Below, piece after piece: positions 9,071 through 18,944 of a stretch of 64,000 nucleotides of DNA. The stretch spans positions 203,393 through 267,392 of the forward strand of contig NZ_SJPV01000005.1 in NCBI RefSeq assembly GCF_007860135.1, given 5' to 3'. How positions within the stretch are numbered: position 1 is the first letter of the stretch; each line of letters opens with the position of its first letter. Below the pieces are notes generated by a model. It saw only the letters and a program-made list of their open reading frames with translations, was not told the DNA's origin and made no database searches. Source of the stretch: Novipirellula artificiosorum. Lineage in GTDB: Bacteria > Planctomycetota > Planctomycetia > Pirellulales > Pirellulaceae. The translations under genes were made by a program, and so were the position numbers.

Positions 9071-12000
9071 CGCGGATTCATGCCTGGTGGCGCTGCCATC
9101 CGAACCCCTTCGAGCTGCAGGTTCTCGAGTTCCATGGTCTTCGTGTTCAGCGTCATGGTGCGAACGGCACCTTCCATTCCCGGTTGCCCATTGGCGGGTT
9201 GATGACGGTAGAGCGCTGGCCGATTTGGGGCCCCATGCATCGTGAACAGTTCCTTGCCGGAAGCATAGGCTGCTCGGGTGGCGGTGCATTCGAACAAGCC
9301 ACGATCACTTCGATTTCGAAACACAACGCCACCGGTAGCTTGAGCTTCCCAACGCGCGGGCAAACCGGGAATGCGGGGCTGATTTTGGTTTTCGGGTGAG
9401 ATCGCGAACTTTAACTGGTCACAATCCAGCGTCGACTGGCCCGTGGATAGCGCGTCCATGGTTTGTGCATCAAAGGTCTCGTCCCAAGAAGTGACGTCGC
9501 GGACGCCCACCCGAACGCCTCGAAAAAAGTCAAGTGTTTGGTTGGCCAAATCGGCTTGCATGGCGTCATGAAAGACCAAGTGGATGCTGGACAGTGTGGG
9601 GTCATTCGGATCCGCTGTGGCCGTCTTGCCAGGCATCGATTCTGCAAGGCTGCCGCGTGTCCAACACCGATACCATCCCGGTCCCGTGCCAATCAACTTG
9701 GCCCCAGCCGAGCGGTTGCTTCCACTGGCCCCATTGGCATTCTTTGCCGCTTGAAGCTTCTCGCCGGTCATGGGGAACAATTTCAACGTCTCGGCGTGTA
9801 GCAGGTGCCTCGCTTCGGTCAAACCGTCGGCAGCATGTTGGATGGCCTCGACGAGCAGCGGACGCGAATCGCTCTGGGTTAGCTCAATGCGCTGAATGGT
9901 CGCATTTCGCATTGTTTTCAAGTCCCGGACCTCTACACCGTCATCGAGCAGAATCTCCATGCGATCCCCGTCGACAGCAATTCGCCACGGATCGCGACCA
10001 TGGATGAGCGAAGCCTCGATTTCGACTCCGTCGGTCAATACCGCTTTTTTACCATCAAAAATCATCTCCCCTTGCCAACGGCAAAGGGGCGGTGAGGTGA
10101 ATTGCATGGCGGATGCTGTGCCGCTGAACCCATCCGTCGCAAGTCCATTGGGCAGCGCTTGCGAGGGAATTCGGAGTTCACCTGCTTCGTTGATCCAAAC
10201 GACATTGTCACTCGGTCGTATCTGGATCACTGGGCCGACAAAATAGCCGTCGCCGAGTTCAATTCGCGCTGGGGAATCCACTCCGCTACCGAGGTGCAAC
10301 ACATCCTCGCCGCCTCCGTCAATCAATCGCAATTCTTCGCCCGTCAATTTCGCCATCATCGGCTGCCCACCGAGTTGGACCGTATGGATCAGCTCGACGC
10401 TACCACGAACGCTCAAGTCCTTTGCCTGGATACCTTCGTCACTAAGCAACAACTTTGCCGAAATCACGTTGCCACGGACCTTCGGTTGCTGTCGCGCCCC
10501 GGGCACCAAGGTTGGCGAATTCGTACTGGGTTGTGCGACCAGTTGCCGGATCGTCGCTGGTTGGTTCGGATTGGATTGATCCACCATGGCGAGATCGCTG
10601 GGATCCGGATCGACAAAAAACAAACGCAATTCATCCGTGTCGGCGGCGAGGGCTGCGGTATCGAGATGGACCAATCCTGAGGCGGACAGCGACTCGGGGA
10701 CCAGTGTTCGCCGCGAGTTGGGATCGGACGCCAATGGGGCGGAGGATGGATCGGGTTTTAGAACACCTTGAATGGCATTTGCATTGAATTGACCTCCGTC
10801 GGATAGCGTCGTCTTGACATCCCCGTCGATCCACATTTGAAACCGTGCGTCCAACGACTTTGCGGTGGTTGCGGACAAAGGTCGCAGCGCAAAGCTGTCC
10901 TTCCATTGAATTCGCCGAAGCGGAAGCTCGGGATCCTCTATTTGGACGATGCCCAACCCACGCGCGTCGATGGCGCCAAGTGTTTCTGGCGAGCTCGGAT
11001 CGTATTGGTACACGATCGACTCGAGTCGCGCGTGGATGCCACCACGGCGGACATCAATGCCTTGGTTACCATCGGCACGCAACAGCCCTCGATTGGCTTG
11101 AAGATCAATCTGTCCCGCTGCCAATCGTAAGTCTAAATTCGGTAGATCGGCCACCAACGGTGCTCCGGTCGCTTTCACTCGAGTGATCCAATCAAGCGGC
11201 CCATTTCGAGGGATCTCTTTATTATTTGGATCACGAAACGTCAATTCAACGGTATCACAATCAAACCGATCGGTCGCCGCACCGCGGATTTGGTGAATCA
11301 TCGCAACATGATTTCGTAACATCAATTGGTTGATTGCAAAATCATACTCGACTCGGCCACTACACTCCACGTTCACAACCGCCGCTGGTTGCATCGCGAC
11401 CTTGCTGGCATAAAAGCCAGCCTGCGGATTGAGTTCATTCGGACTGGCCTCGGCGGAGGATGTCGTCGCTGGCCAAAGCCCGCCGCCTTCAAGCGGGAGA
11501 GTCAGTTCCTCGAGGTAGATCAACTCCATACGATCAAGTAGCGCCGCGCTCTCGGTTTGCATCATCGGCGACGAAGCCGCCGTGGCAAGGTGAATGGTCA
11601 AATCACGGCCGATCAGTTTGGCCCGGCCAAGGTTCATTTGAATGGCTTCAAATGTTCGAATCGTCTGATTGTCGATCTCAACATTTGCCGTTCGGATGTA
11701 CAACGAATCAGCTGGGTTCTCCGGATCGAGACGGCTGATTTGGACCACGCCCTTGATTAAACCGCGCTTGATCGGTGGGGCACTGCCGCTCATCGGATCG
11801 AGTGAACCGGTGAAGCGGATCTCTGCGCCTTCACGTGATTCGATCACCACAGGCGATCCGCTCGAGTCGCCGTTGATACCGCGGCCGATCACAATGGTCA
11901 TCGGCGATAGCTTCCACTGATCGGGCGAAACTTGCAGCAAGTTCTCGAATAGCAACATGCCGCTGGCGGTTTGTAGTCGCTTACACTTGCCTCGCTGCCA

Positions 12001-12180
12001 TGCGCCCACCGGGAACAGGTCACCGAGCGTATCGTCAGCGTGCAGCTCGGTTCTCGGCGCCATCGCCATCGCTTCGATCTTGGGCGGACGCAACCAAGAC
12101 ACCACCAACACCTGATAGACGATCGCTATCACGGCCAAGGCAGCCAACGCGGTTAGGTAGTGAGTAAGCTTACGAACCAT
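9067..12180 (-). CDS. giant LptC/LptA-like LPS transport protein (OstA-like)
   Basis: 1037 residues with a single N-terminal membrane segment (about residues 7-30, LTALAALAVIAIVYQVLVVS) and the rest apparently periplasmic. The body is repetitive beta-strand sequence with LptA/OstA-like phrases: ANVEIDNQTIRTFEA, DRFDCDTVELTF, DGKKAVLTDGVEIEA, STLDCDQLKFAI, and near the C-terminus ATGGVVFRNRSDRGLFECTA followed by LFTMHGAPNRPALY. In proteobacteria kdsD-kdsC-lptC-lptA-lptB is a conserved order. Here kdsD and kdsC are followed by this one large gene, so I infer that it combines the LptC anchor with an extended LptA-like bridge. E. coli LptC and LptA are each under 200 residues. It overlaps kdsC by 11 bases. 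Family assignment rests on motifs and synteny. Confidence 0.72.
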   Translation of the reverse strand: MVRKLTHYLTALAALAVIAIVYQVLVVSWLRPPKIEAMAMAPRTELHADDTLGDLFPVGAWQRGKCKRLQTASGMLLFENLLQVSPDQWKLSPMTIVIGRGINGDSSGSPVVIESREGAEIRFTGSLDPMSGSAPPIKRGLIKGVVQISRLDPENPADSLYIRTANVEIDNQTIRTFEAIQMNLGRAKLIGRDLTIHLATAASSPMMQTESAALLDRMELIYLEELTLPLEGGGLWPATTSSAEASPNELNPQAGFYASKVAMQPAAVVNVECSGRVEYDFAINQLMLRNHVAMIHQIRGAATDRFDCDTVELTFRDPNNKEIPRNGPLDWITRVKATGAPLVADLPNLDLRLAAGQIDLQANRGLLRADGNQGIDVRRGGIHARLESIVYQYDPSSPETLGAIDARGLGIVQIEDPELPLRRIQWKDSFALRPLSATTAKSLDARFQMWIDGDVKTTLSDGGQFNANAIQGVLKPDPSSAPLASDPNSRRTLVPESLSASGLVHLDTAALAADTDELRLFFVDPDPSDLAMVDQSNPNQPATIRQLVAQPSTNSPTLVPGARQQPKVRGNVISAKLLLSDEGIQAKDLSVRGSVELIHTVQLGGQPMMAKLTGEELRLIDGGGEDVLHLGSGVDSPARIELGDGYFVGPVIQIRPSDNVVWINEAGELRIPSQALPNGLATDGFSGTASAMQFTSPPLCRWQGEMIFDGKKAVLTDGVEIEASLIHGRDPWRIAVDGDRMEILLDDGVEVRDLKTMRNATIQRIELTQSDSRPLLVEAIQHAADGLTEARHLLHAETLKLFPMTGEKLQAAKNANGASGSNRSAGAKLIGTGPGWYRCWTRGSLAESMPGKTATADPNDPTLSSIHLVFHDAMQADLANQTLDFFRGVRVGVRDVTSWDETFDAQTMDALSTGQSTLDCDQLKFAISPENQNQPRIPGLPARWEAQATGGVVFRNRSDRGLFECTATRAAYASGKELFTMHGAPNRPALYRHQPANGQPGMEGAVRTMTLNTKTMELENLQLEGVRMAAPPGMNPR

Positions 12181-12715
12181 GTTCCGTTTTCAAGTGTTCG
12201 TGCCATCGATTTTTCGCGCGCAACAGCCGTTCAATTGCCTCGCGGACCGCACCCCGACCGCCACCCGAACGCAGGACCCAATGGGCAGCATCGCGTGCGT
12301 CCGAGGCAGCATCGGCGGGCGCAACGGCCAAGCCAACTTGTCGCATCACCGGAATATCGGGCAAATCATCGCCGACGTAGCAAACCTGATCAGCGGAGCA
12401 GCCTATGGCGCCAAGCATTTCCTGAGCCGCAGGCCATTTGTCTTCAAAGCCTTGCATCACATGAGTGATGCCAAGGTCCGCCGCGCGTTGGACCACGGCA
12501 TTGCCCGTTCTCGCCGTCAAGATGCCAAACGTAAAACCACTTGTCATCCATAGTTTGATGCCAAGCCCATCTCGAGCATGGAACTGCTTGATTTCCATCC
12601 CCGTATCGCTGTAGATGATTCGGCCATCGGTCAAAACGCCGTCCACATCCGAGAGGATGCACGTAATCGGAGCGGCTGCTTCTGCATCGCTGGTAAGTCG
12701 TTCAGGCATCGTCAA
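12170..12715 (-). CDS. kdsC: 3-deoxy-D-manno-octulosonate 8-phosphate phosphatase KdsC
   Basis: 181 residues, the normal size for KdsC. The HAD motif I is SDVDGVLTDG; the later conserved segments are GIKLWMTSGFTFGILTAR, GFEDKW and YVGDDLPDIPVM. It removes phosphate from Kdo-8-P to release Kdo for the LPS inner core, in the cytoplasm. Its ATG overlaps the kdsD stop (ATGA, 12712-12715), and its last codons overlap the LptC/LptA-like start. This three-gene arrangement implies coordinated translation of Kdo synthesis and LPS export. Confidence 0.94.
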   Translation of the reverse strand: MTMPERLTSDAEAAAPITCILSDVDGVLTDGRIIYSDTGMEIKQFHARDGLGIKLWMTSGFTFGILTARTGNAVVQRAADLGITHVMQGFEDKWPAAQEMLGAIGCSADQVCYVGDDLPDIPVMRQVGLAVAPADAASDARDAAHWVLRSGGGRGAVREAIERLLRAKNRWHEHLKTEHGS

Positions 12716-13788
12716 TGAATCGGTAGAATGGAGGGTTCGTCTTGTTCACCAAGGAGTGCCGCAACATCGGTGATGTCGATCATGCCAAGTGGACGGTTCA
12801 AGGCATCGACGACCGGCAACTCGCTGATGTGCCGCCGCGACATGACAGCAATCGCCTCTTGCAGCAGCGTTCCCGTCCGCGCGGTTTTGGGGTCTCGAGT
12901 CATCCGATCCGCGATCGGCTGGTCGAGTGCAACGTCGTTGCGTGTTTCCAGTAACCGCGCAAGATCACTGTCGGTGAAGATTCCAACAAGTTCCGCAGAA
13001 TCGTTGACCAACATCACCGCTCCGGTGCGGCGACCGTTCTTGCTTGTTCGCACCATCGCTTCACGGACGGTGATGTTGCTCGGAGCGATTCGGCAAGCCG
13101 TCAGCCCTCGCATCATTTGATCCACACTCGCTAATTGTTGACCCAGCGCACCGCCGGGGTGAAAGCGAGCAAAATCTTCCGGTGTAAATGACCGCAACCG
13201 GCTGGCTAACATGGCGATTCCATCCCCCACGGCCATCATCACCGCCGTGCTCGAAGTCGGTGCCAAGCCGTTGGGGCATGCTTCGTTATGTTTGCCAATC
13301 GCAACAACGCAATCGGCGGCGTGGGCCAGCGGGTTGTCGTCCGTCGCGGTGATTGCAATCAAGCCCGCGGAGTTCTGACGCAGGTGGGGGGCAATCCGCA
13401 CGACCTCTTCGCTTCGGCCCGAGTTGGAAATGGCCCACACCAAGTCATTTTGGCGAACCCGTCCCAGATCGCCATGAATGGCCTCAGCCGGATGCAGAAA
13501 GTGTGCTGGCGTCCCCGTGCTGGCGAGTGTGGCAACCAGCTTTTTTCCGACAATTCCCGCCTTTCCGACACCGGTGACAACGACACAGCCGTCACAATTT
13601 GCTGTCATTTCGGCGGCCTGGACCGCGTCGCTGGTGACCTGAGACGCAGCCGATAAAATGGCATTTCCTTCAATCGCAATGATTTCTCGAAGGATTCGCA
13701 GTCGTTCAAGCAGGGTAGCGGGCGGCAGATTCGCCGCGGAATTCGCGGGCGATTGCGGTGAGAACGGTATCTTTTCGGCTGCGGACAC
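12712..13788 (-). CDS. kdsD: arabinose-5-phosphate isomerase KdsD/KpsF
   Basis: 358 residues: an N-terminal SIS isomerase domain (GVGKAGIVGKKLVATLASTG, then HPAEAIHGDLGRV and SNSGRSEEVVR) and two C-terminal CBS domains from about residue 230 (MVRTSKNGRRTGAVMLVND; DRMTRDPKTARTGTLLQEA). It interconverts ribulose-5-P and arabinose-5-P, the first committed step towards Kdo. The GTG start at 13788 is preceded by AGGAAGG at suitable spacing. It heads the kds/lpt operon. Confidence 0.94.
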   Translation of the reverse strand: MSAAEKIPFSPQSPANSAANLPPATLLERLRILREIIAIEGNAILSAASQVTSDAVQAAEMTANCDGCVVVTGVGKAGIVGKKLVATLASTGTPAHFLHPAEAIHGDLGRVRQNDLVWAISNSGRSEEVVRIAPHLRQNSAGLIAITATDDNPLAHAADCVVAIGKHNEACPNGLAPTSSTAVMMAVGDGIAMLASRLRSFTPEDFARFHPGGALGQQLASVDQMMRGLTACRIAPSNITVREAMVRTSKNGRRTGAVMLVNDSAELVGIFTDSDLARLLETRNDVALDQPIADRMTRDPKTARTGTLLQEAIAVMSRRHISELPVVDALNRPLGMIDITDVAALLGEQDEPSILPIH

Positions 13789-13873
13789 TGCGAGACCTTC
13801 CTTGGTGCTTCGATGTCATTTGAATGATCAAACGCGGCAGGGTGTTTCGATCTTACTCAGAATTGGCAGCTGA

Positions 13874-14701
13874 TCACAAGACGTTTGAACCACCCGTCCA
13901 ATAGCGGAACGCACGCATGGTTTGCCGTGCGGCTTCGGCAGGATTGGGCAAAGGAAACGCTTCGGCGCACAAGTAGCCGGAGTAGTCTAGCTCGCGGAGT
14001 GCTGCAAGGATCGGGCCCATCACCATGTGGCCGCAACCGACGGGCCAGCGATTGCTATCAACAAAGTGGATGTGTCCGACACGCTTGCCGGCAAATCGAA
14101 GTGCATCCGCAATGTCAACCTCTTCGATGTTCATATGAAACAAATCGCAAAGCAGCTTCACGTTGCCGGTGGACAACGATTCAAGCAGTTCGACGCCTTG
14201 AGCAACCGTGTTGCACTGATTCGTTTCGTAACGGTTGAGTGGCTCATACAGTAAAGGGACGTTGTACTTCGAAGCATGAGCGCCGCCATCTTCCAGTGCT
14301 TCGGCCAAGTATTCGCGTGCCGTCTTCGGATCCACGTTCTGATCACTACGACCTTGCATCGAACCGATGATCGTCATGGCGGAAAAGCTGCCCGCTAAAT
14401 CGATCAGTTCACGTACGAAACGCTTGGCTTGATCTCGTTTTGCTGCATCCGCATCCGCCAATTGCAGGCCCCGCTTCACCCAACCGGCTCCGGTCCCGAG
14501 TGCAGCGAGCCGAACGCCCGCAGCATCGAGGTGTTTCGCGAGCGCGTCGGCATCCAAGGATTCGACACCGGGTGAGAATATTTCGACCGCATCAAAGCCC
14601 AACTCTGCAGCAAAAGCGATCGATCGTTCGAGTCCATCCCAAAGCACAAAAGGGCCGCCGCGTGCTTCTTCAACCAGACTGACGGTGATACAGGATTTCA
14701 T
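13874..14701 (-). CDS. sugar phosphate isomerase/epimerase (xylose isomerase-like TIM barrel)
   Basis: 275 residues with no signal peptide. The family pattern of metal ligands is present: E in LLYEPLNRYE, D and H in LLCDLFHMNIEE, H in HIHFVDSNRWPVG, and E in LCAEAFPLP. It resembles hydroxypyruvate isomerase and D-psicose/tagatose 3-epimerase proteins; the substrate cannot be read from sequence. It ends 86 bases upstream of kdsD and could share its transcript, though no link to Kdo is implied. I see no good ribosome site before the ATG. Confidence 0.85.
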   Translation of the reverse strand: MKSCITVSLVEEARGGPFVLWDGLERSIAFAAELGFDAVEIFSPGVESLDADALAKHLDAAGVRLAALGTGAGWVKRGLQLADADAAKRDQAKRFVRELIDLAGSFSAMTIIGSMQGRSDQNVDPKTAREYLAEALEDGGAHASKYNVPLLYEPLNRYETNQCNTVAQGVELLESLSTGNVKLLCDLFHMNIEEVDIADALRFAGKRVGHIHFVDSNRWPVGCGHMVMGPILAALRELDYSGYLCAEAFPLPNPAEAARQTMRAFRYWTGGSNVL

Positions 14702-14828
14702 GAGACGGGCCGGGGAGAGGGCGTTTTAACGGTTCAGGTCACGTTCAAGGCAACCTTCGTTTTCTAGCATAGCCATGTCCGCTTTGGCCATGGGACCTGC
14801 TAGCAACCGCTCGGTTCTCGCCGTGAAC

Positions 14829-15008
14829 CTATCGCGAGATCTCTTGCATGGCGGAAGGCAAACCGATCGAGAGGATGTCTGGTAGGTTGCCACCGCTGGT
14901 CGATCCGGAAGCCAATCGCATTGCGTGATCACTCGTGAACATTGCCGCCTCGGTATTGCCGCTGGAATGGGGTCGGACCGCCGCGTTGGCCTGAGTGCTT
15001 TGCCGCAT
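14829..15008 (-). CDS. possible small protein (59 residues), unrecognised
   Basis: A short reading frame beginning MRQSTQANAAVRPHSSG and ending LPSAMQEISR, with AAGG about 8 bases before its ATG. I recognise no family. It lies in the 620-base region between the isomerase gene and the HD-GYP regulator, where I otherwise see no gene. Codon use looks compatible with coding, but this is weak evidence. Confidence 0.3.
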   Translation of the reverse strand: MRQSTQANAAVRPHSSGNTEAAMFTSDHAMRLASGSTSGGNLPDILSIGLPSAMQEISR

Positions 15009-15321
15009 CGGGGCGCCTTCGTTAAGGTCATGCGAAAAGGGAACCGCCCCCACTTCAAGGCCCCGTTCTATTCGTCAAAATGCTCTTGGCCCGTTTGGGG
15101 GGACAAAAATGTAGTGAATTTCCTTACTTTTTATATCGCATTATTTCGAAGTTGGCTCTGCGGTCACTCGCGCTGACCTGCAGGGGCCCTGCGACCGCTA
15201 CTTTCCAACTCGATGTGGTATAGAAACTCGTACACCTTAGCATGCGTGAGCTCACTCCCGCTATTCATGCTCCATGTTTGAGAGGTAGCTTCCCGATCGC
15301 GTTAATCCTAACCAGACCATC

Positions 15322-16569
15322 ATGAACTCTCCGGCGTCACCTGTATCGCTCGCAACGAATGCCACTGGGGGGCATACGGTTGTCGTGTCGCCAAAGCTGA
15401 CAGGTGCCGTACCGGCGAACCATTCTCAGCAGCCGCTGCCGGGAAAGATCATGATCGTCGATGACGAGATTGCGAATGTTTTAGTCGCAAAAAAGCATCT
15501 CGAACGAGCTGGCTATGCCTCCTTCGAAACCACAACCGACTCGTCGATGGCGTTAAGTTTGATTGGTTCGACTCGTCCCGATGTGGTGTTATTGGACATC
15601 AACATGCCGGAAGTCAACGGCATTGAGATCTTGCGTGATCTTCGCCAGCGAGCCGAATTTCGGCACTTGCCTGTCTTGATTTTGACGGCAAACAATGACG
15701 CGGACGTCAAATTGTCTTGTCTGCAATTGGGTGCGACAGACTTTTTGGTGAAACCGGTGGACCCCATGGAGCTGGCCCCCCGGGTCCGCAACGCACTACA
15801 GAACAAATCGTACCAGGATCAGTTGCAAAACTATGCATCGGATCTTGAAGAGAAGATCCGTCAGCGAACTGCGGATCTGGAGAAGTCGAGACGGGAAGTC
15901 ATTTATTGTTTGGCTCGAGCCGCTGAGCTTCGCGACAACGATACCGGCAACCACGTGATTCGTGTTGGCCGATTTGCGGGATTGATTGCCGCGCAATTGG
16001 ATCTACCCGATTGGTATGTCGAAGATGTTGAATTGGCGGCACAGTTGCATGATGTTGGTAAGATCGCCGTTCCGGACGCAATTCTCTTGAAGCCGGGGCG
16101 TTTGGAGCCGGAAGAATTCGATGTCATTCAAACCCACGTCAAACTCGGCCGTCAGATCATCAAGCCGCACACGATTAATGATGCCAGCTTGTTGCGAAAG
16201 CACGCTGACATTGGATGCGAGATGCTACGCGATGGCAGTTCGCTGATGCGTTTGGCGGCCAGTATCGCGCAGACACATCACGAAAAGTATGATGGATCGG
16301 GATACCCCATTGGGTTGGCGGGCGAGGACATCCCCTTGGAAGGACGCATCACGGCGGTCGCCGACGTGTATGACGCCTTGGCATCGGAACGCCCTTACAA
16401 AAAGGCACTTCCGCGGCAAAAGTGCTTCGACATTCTCGAAGAAGGACGCGGCTCGCATTTTGATCCCAATGTGCTCGATGCCTTTTTTCGCGCGTCCAAA
16501 GACATCGTCCGTGTCCAAGTGGAATTCATGGACTTCTGCACCCCCGTTGCAGCCAAGCCGGCGGAATAG
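15322..16569 (+). CDS. response regulator with HD-GYP domain (c-di-GMP phosphodiesterase type)
   Basis: 415 residues. A receiver domain spans about residues 42-155 with phospho-acceptor D92 in LLDINMP and K in LVKPVDP. A coiled-coil linker (QNYASDLEEKIRQRTADLEK) leads to an HD-GYP domain with HD in LHDVGKIAVPD, THHEKYDGSGYP and VADVYDALASERPYKKA. Proteins of this RpfG-like layout usually hydrolyse cyclic di-GMP. The next two genes on the same strand encode a second regulator and a histidine kinase. The kinase may or may not act on this receiver; the 61-base gap allows a shared transcript. Confidence 0.93.
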   Translation: MNSPASPVSLATNATGGHTVVVSPKLTGAVPANHSQQPLPGKIMIVDDEIANVLVAKKHLERAGYASFETTTDSSMALSLIGSTRPDVVLLDINMPEVNGIEILRDLRQRAEFRHLPVLILTANNDADVKLSCLQLGATDFLVKPVDPMELAPRVRNALQNKSYQDQLQNYASDLEEKIRQRTADLEKSRREVIYCLARAAELRDNDTGNHVIRVGRFAGLIAAQLDLPDWYVEDVELAAQLHDVGKIAVPDAILLKPGRLEPEEFDVIQTHVKLGRQIIKPHTINDASLLRKHADIGCEMLRDGSSLMRLAASIAQTHHEKYDGSGYPIGLAGEDIPLEGRITAVADVYDALASERPYKKALPRQKCFDILEEGRGSHFDPNVLDAFFRASKDIVRVQVEFMDFCTPVAAKPAE

Positions 16570-16630
16570 GCAATGTATCGGTTCGTAACGTTTTCGCACA
16601 GCCGAAAGCGTCGCATGGTAGACTCATCCG

Positions 16631-17335
16631 ATGGACCTGACCGAACCTTATCATTTATTGTTGGTCGAAGACGACCATGAACTGGCAATGATGGTTGCCC
16701 AGTTTCTCCGTGGTGAAGGATTCGTGATCGATACCGAGAGCAACGGTGAGCGGGCCGCGCATCGTATCATGACCGAATCGTTCGATGCTGTGGTCTTGGA
16801 CATTGGGTTGCCGGGGCTCGACGGTATCAGCGTCTGTCGCAAAGTTCGCCCACATTTCGAAGGCCCGATCTTGATCCTGACCGCAAGGGGAGACGAGATC
16901 GACGAGGTGGTTGCGTTGGAGGTCGGGGCAGACGACTACGTGGCCAAGCCGGTTCGACCCCGGGCACTGCTGGCCCGCTTGAAAGTGCATTTGCGCCGAC
17001 TGGAAACGGTTAGCACCGCCAATCTGGGGATGCGGGTGGAAACCAGCGGGATGGTGATCGACGCCTCAAACCGAACGGTGATGATCGATCAGATTCCATT
17101 GGATCTGACCACGGCCGAGTTCGATTTGCTGTGGTTTCTGGCTCAACGCTCGGGACAGGTGGTTTCACGCGAAGAGCTTTACCAGGAACTTCAAGGGACG
17201 CGCTACGATGGACTGGATCGAAGCATGGATTTGCGGGTTTCGCGGCTTCGAAAAAAGATCGGTGACGACCCGAACCATCCAGAGCGAATCAAATCCATTC
17301 GCGGCATTGGCTATCTCTTGACGGCTAAACCATGA
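16631..17335 (+). CDS. OmpR/PhoB-type response regulator
   Basis: 234 residues. The receiver has acidic pocket EDD near residue 14, phospho-acceptor D57 in VVLDIGLPG and K in YVAKPVRP. A winged-helix DNA-binding domain follows (TTAEFDLLWFLAQRSGQVVS, RSMDLRVSRLRKKIGDD, IRGIGYLL). Its stop overlaps the start of the kinase gene (ATGA, 17332-17335), so the two form a coupled two-component system, similar in order to rstA-rstB or cpxR-cpxA. Targets are unknown. Confidence 0.95.
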   Translation: MDLTEPYHLLLVEDDHELAMMVAQFLRGEGFVIDTESNGERAAHRIMTESFDAVVLDIGLPGLDGISVCRKVRPHFEGPILILTARGDEIDEVVALEVGADDYVAKPVRPRALLARLKVHLRRLETVSTANLGMRVETSGMVIDASNRTVMIDQIPLDLTTAEFDLLWFLAQRSGQVVSREELYQELQGTRYDGLDRSMDLRVSRLRKKIGDDPNHPERIKSIRGIGYLLTAKP

Positions 17336-18600
17336 CTCGACTGTTTCTGCGTTTCTATTTCGGCGTGATTTGCATCCTGGTGATCACGTTTGCCATTCTC
17401 GGTTACGTGTTTCGGCAGCGCAACGAACCACAGGCTTATCGTGTCATCGAACAAGCCTTGTCCGGCGGGGTGCGTTTGGCCCAACTGCGCTTAGCAGCAG
17501 CGGACGAAGCCTCTTTCGAACCGACACTGCAGGCGATTCAACAGAGCTTTGACTATCCCGTCTACCTCGTGCCCTTCACTTCCGAGCAGGTTGGCGAACC
17601 CTTGCACTCGCGTTTGCTTGCTGGTGACGTCGTCTTCCAGTTCAATCGCATGCTCATCGCACTTCCCGATAACAAGCATCTGATGGCGTTTGGTCCGCTG
17701 CCGGAGTTTGCCCAACCGACGCCGACGGAAGTCGTTCTTGGGTATGGCGCTATTTTTCTCTTGGCCGCCATCGCAATCGCGCTCTTGTTGCGCCCCGTTG
17801 TGTCTCAGTTGCGCGCAGTCGAACGAACGGCAACCGCGATCGCTGGTGGCGATCTTTCGGCTCGAATCGACCCCACCTCGGCCAAGCGGAGCATCGCGTT
17901 GGCCGGGGCCTTCAACACGATGGCCGATCGAACTGAAACGTTGCTAAAATCACAACGTGAACTGCTGCAATCGGTTTCGCATGAGTTGCGGACTCCACTG
18001 GCTCGGATTCGTTTCGCCACCGAACTCATCGAGACCGCTCCAACCGATGAACTGCGTCGCTCGCGACTTGAATCGGTCGACAAGGCGACGCAAGAGCTCG
18101 ACGATCTAGTCGGAGAATTGCTGAGCTACGTGCGGCTGGAATCCGTGGCCACCCACGCCAAACTTGATCGAGTGAACATCAAGCTGTTGTTGCGAGAACA
18201 AATCTCATCGGTGCAATCCTTGTACCCCTCGGTCCACATTTCGATCGAAGACGAATCCGAGCCGGTTATCGGAGTCGTCAACCAAACGAGCCTGAGTCGA
18301 GCGATTAAGAACTTGCTCACCAACGCATGCCGGTACGCAAAATCACGCGTCGCGATGCGTGTGCTGCATCAGGCGAACCAAGTGGTCATCGAAGTGGATG
18401 ACGACGGTGAAGGCATTCCCGCAACCGATCGAGCAAAGGTCTTTGAACCGTTTGTGCGATTGAAGAACACCCAAGGTCGAGGGTCCGGTTTGGGATTGGC
18501 GTTGGTTGACCGAATCGTCAAGAGCCATGGTGGCCATGCTGAGGTGTTGGATAGTCCAGGGGGCGGAGCACGGTTCCGCATCACCATCCATGCAAATTGA
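17332..18600 (+). CDS. sensor histidine kinase (HAMP, HisKA, HATPase)
   Basis: 422 residues. TM1 lies near residues 10-27 and TM2 near 138-155, enclosing a periplasmic sensor of about 110 residues. A HAMP domain follows, with the HisKA phospho-acceptor H217 in SVSHELRTP. The ATPase boxes are NQTSLSRAIKNLLTNACRY (N), DDDGEGIP (G1), FEPFVRL (F) and GRGSGLGLALV (G2). It is the partner of the upstream OmpR-type regulator. The signal is unknown; the sensor has no Cys pair or heme motif. Confidence 0.95.
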   Translation: MTRLFLRFYFGVICILVITFAILGYVFRQRNEPQAYRVIEQALSGGVRLAQLRLAAADEASFEPTLQAIQQSFDYPVYLVPFTSEQVGEPLHSRLLAGDVVFQFNRMLIALPDNKHLMAFGPLPEFAQPTPTEVVLGYGAIFLLAAIAIALLLRPVVSQLRAVERTATAIAGGDLSARIDPTSAKRSIALAGAFNTMADRTETLLKSQRELLQSVSHELRTPLARIRFATELIETAPTDELRRSRLESVDKATQELDDLVGELLSYVRLESVATHAKLDRVNIKLLLREQISSVQSLYPSVHISIEDESEPVIGVVNQTSLSRAIKNLLTNACRYAKSRVAMRVLHQANQVVIEVDDDGEGIPATDRAKVFEPFVRLKNTQGRGSGLGLALVDRIVKSHGGHAEVLDSPGGGARFRITIHAN

Positions 18601-18792
18601 GTGATCCCCGAGGTGGCCATCCGGTCAACATCCTCATGCCAACATGAGGCGAAACGGTAGAGTGGCAAAATAGAACCGTTGCGATTTCTGCGGAAAGTGA
18701 CACTGGCCAGTTGGAGCATTTTCATCGTGAACGTTGGCACCGTTGCAGACGGTCGACAGGTTGGAAGCGACTTGCCATAGCGAGTCTTCAAT

Positions 18793-18842
18793 GCCGTAGG
18801 GTGGCCTGACGAATCGAGCCGTAGGGTGGCCTGACGAATCGA
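18793..18842. repeat. perfect 25-bp tandem duplication
   Basis: Two identical 25-base units lie end to end (18793-18817 and 18818-18842), each beginning gccgtagggtggcctgacg. This is visible directly. Confidence 0.9.
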
Positions 18843-18944
18843 CGTTAGGACGTATCGAAAAGTTGGCCGTGCGTTCTGGGCCCTCCCCCTCGCTGCGCTC
18901 GACCCCTGCCCGCGCAGCGCTCGTTGTACCCCACATCCTAATCC

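Noticed and set aside
18793..18842. Tandem units considered as the start of a CRISPR array
   Set aside because: The units abut directly with no spacers, there are only two, and no cas genes are present.
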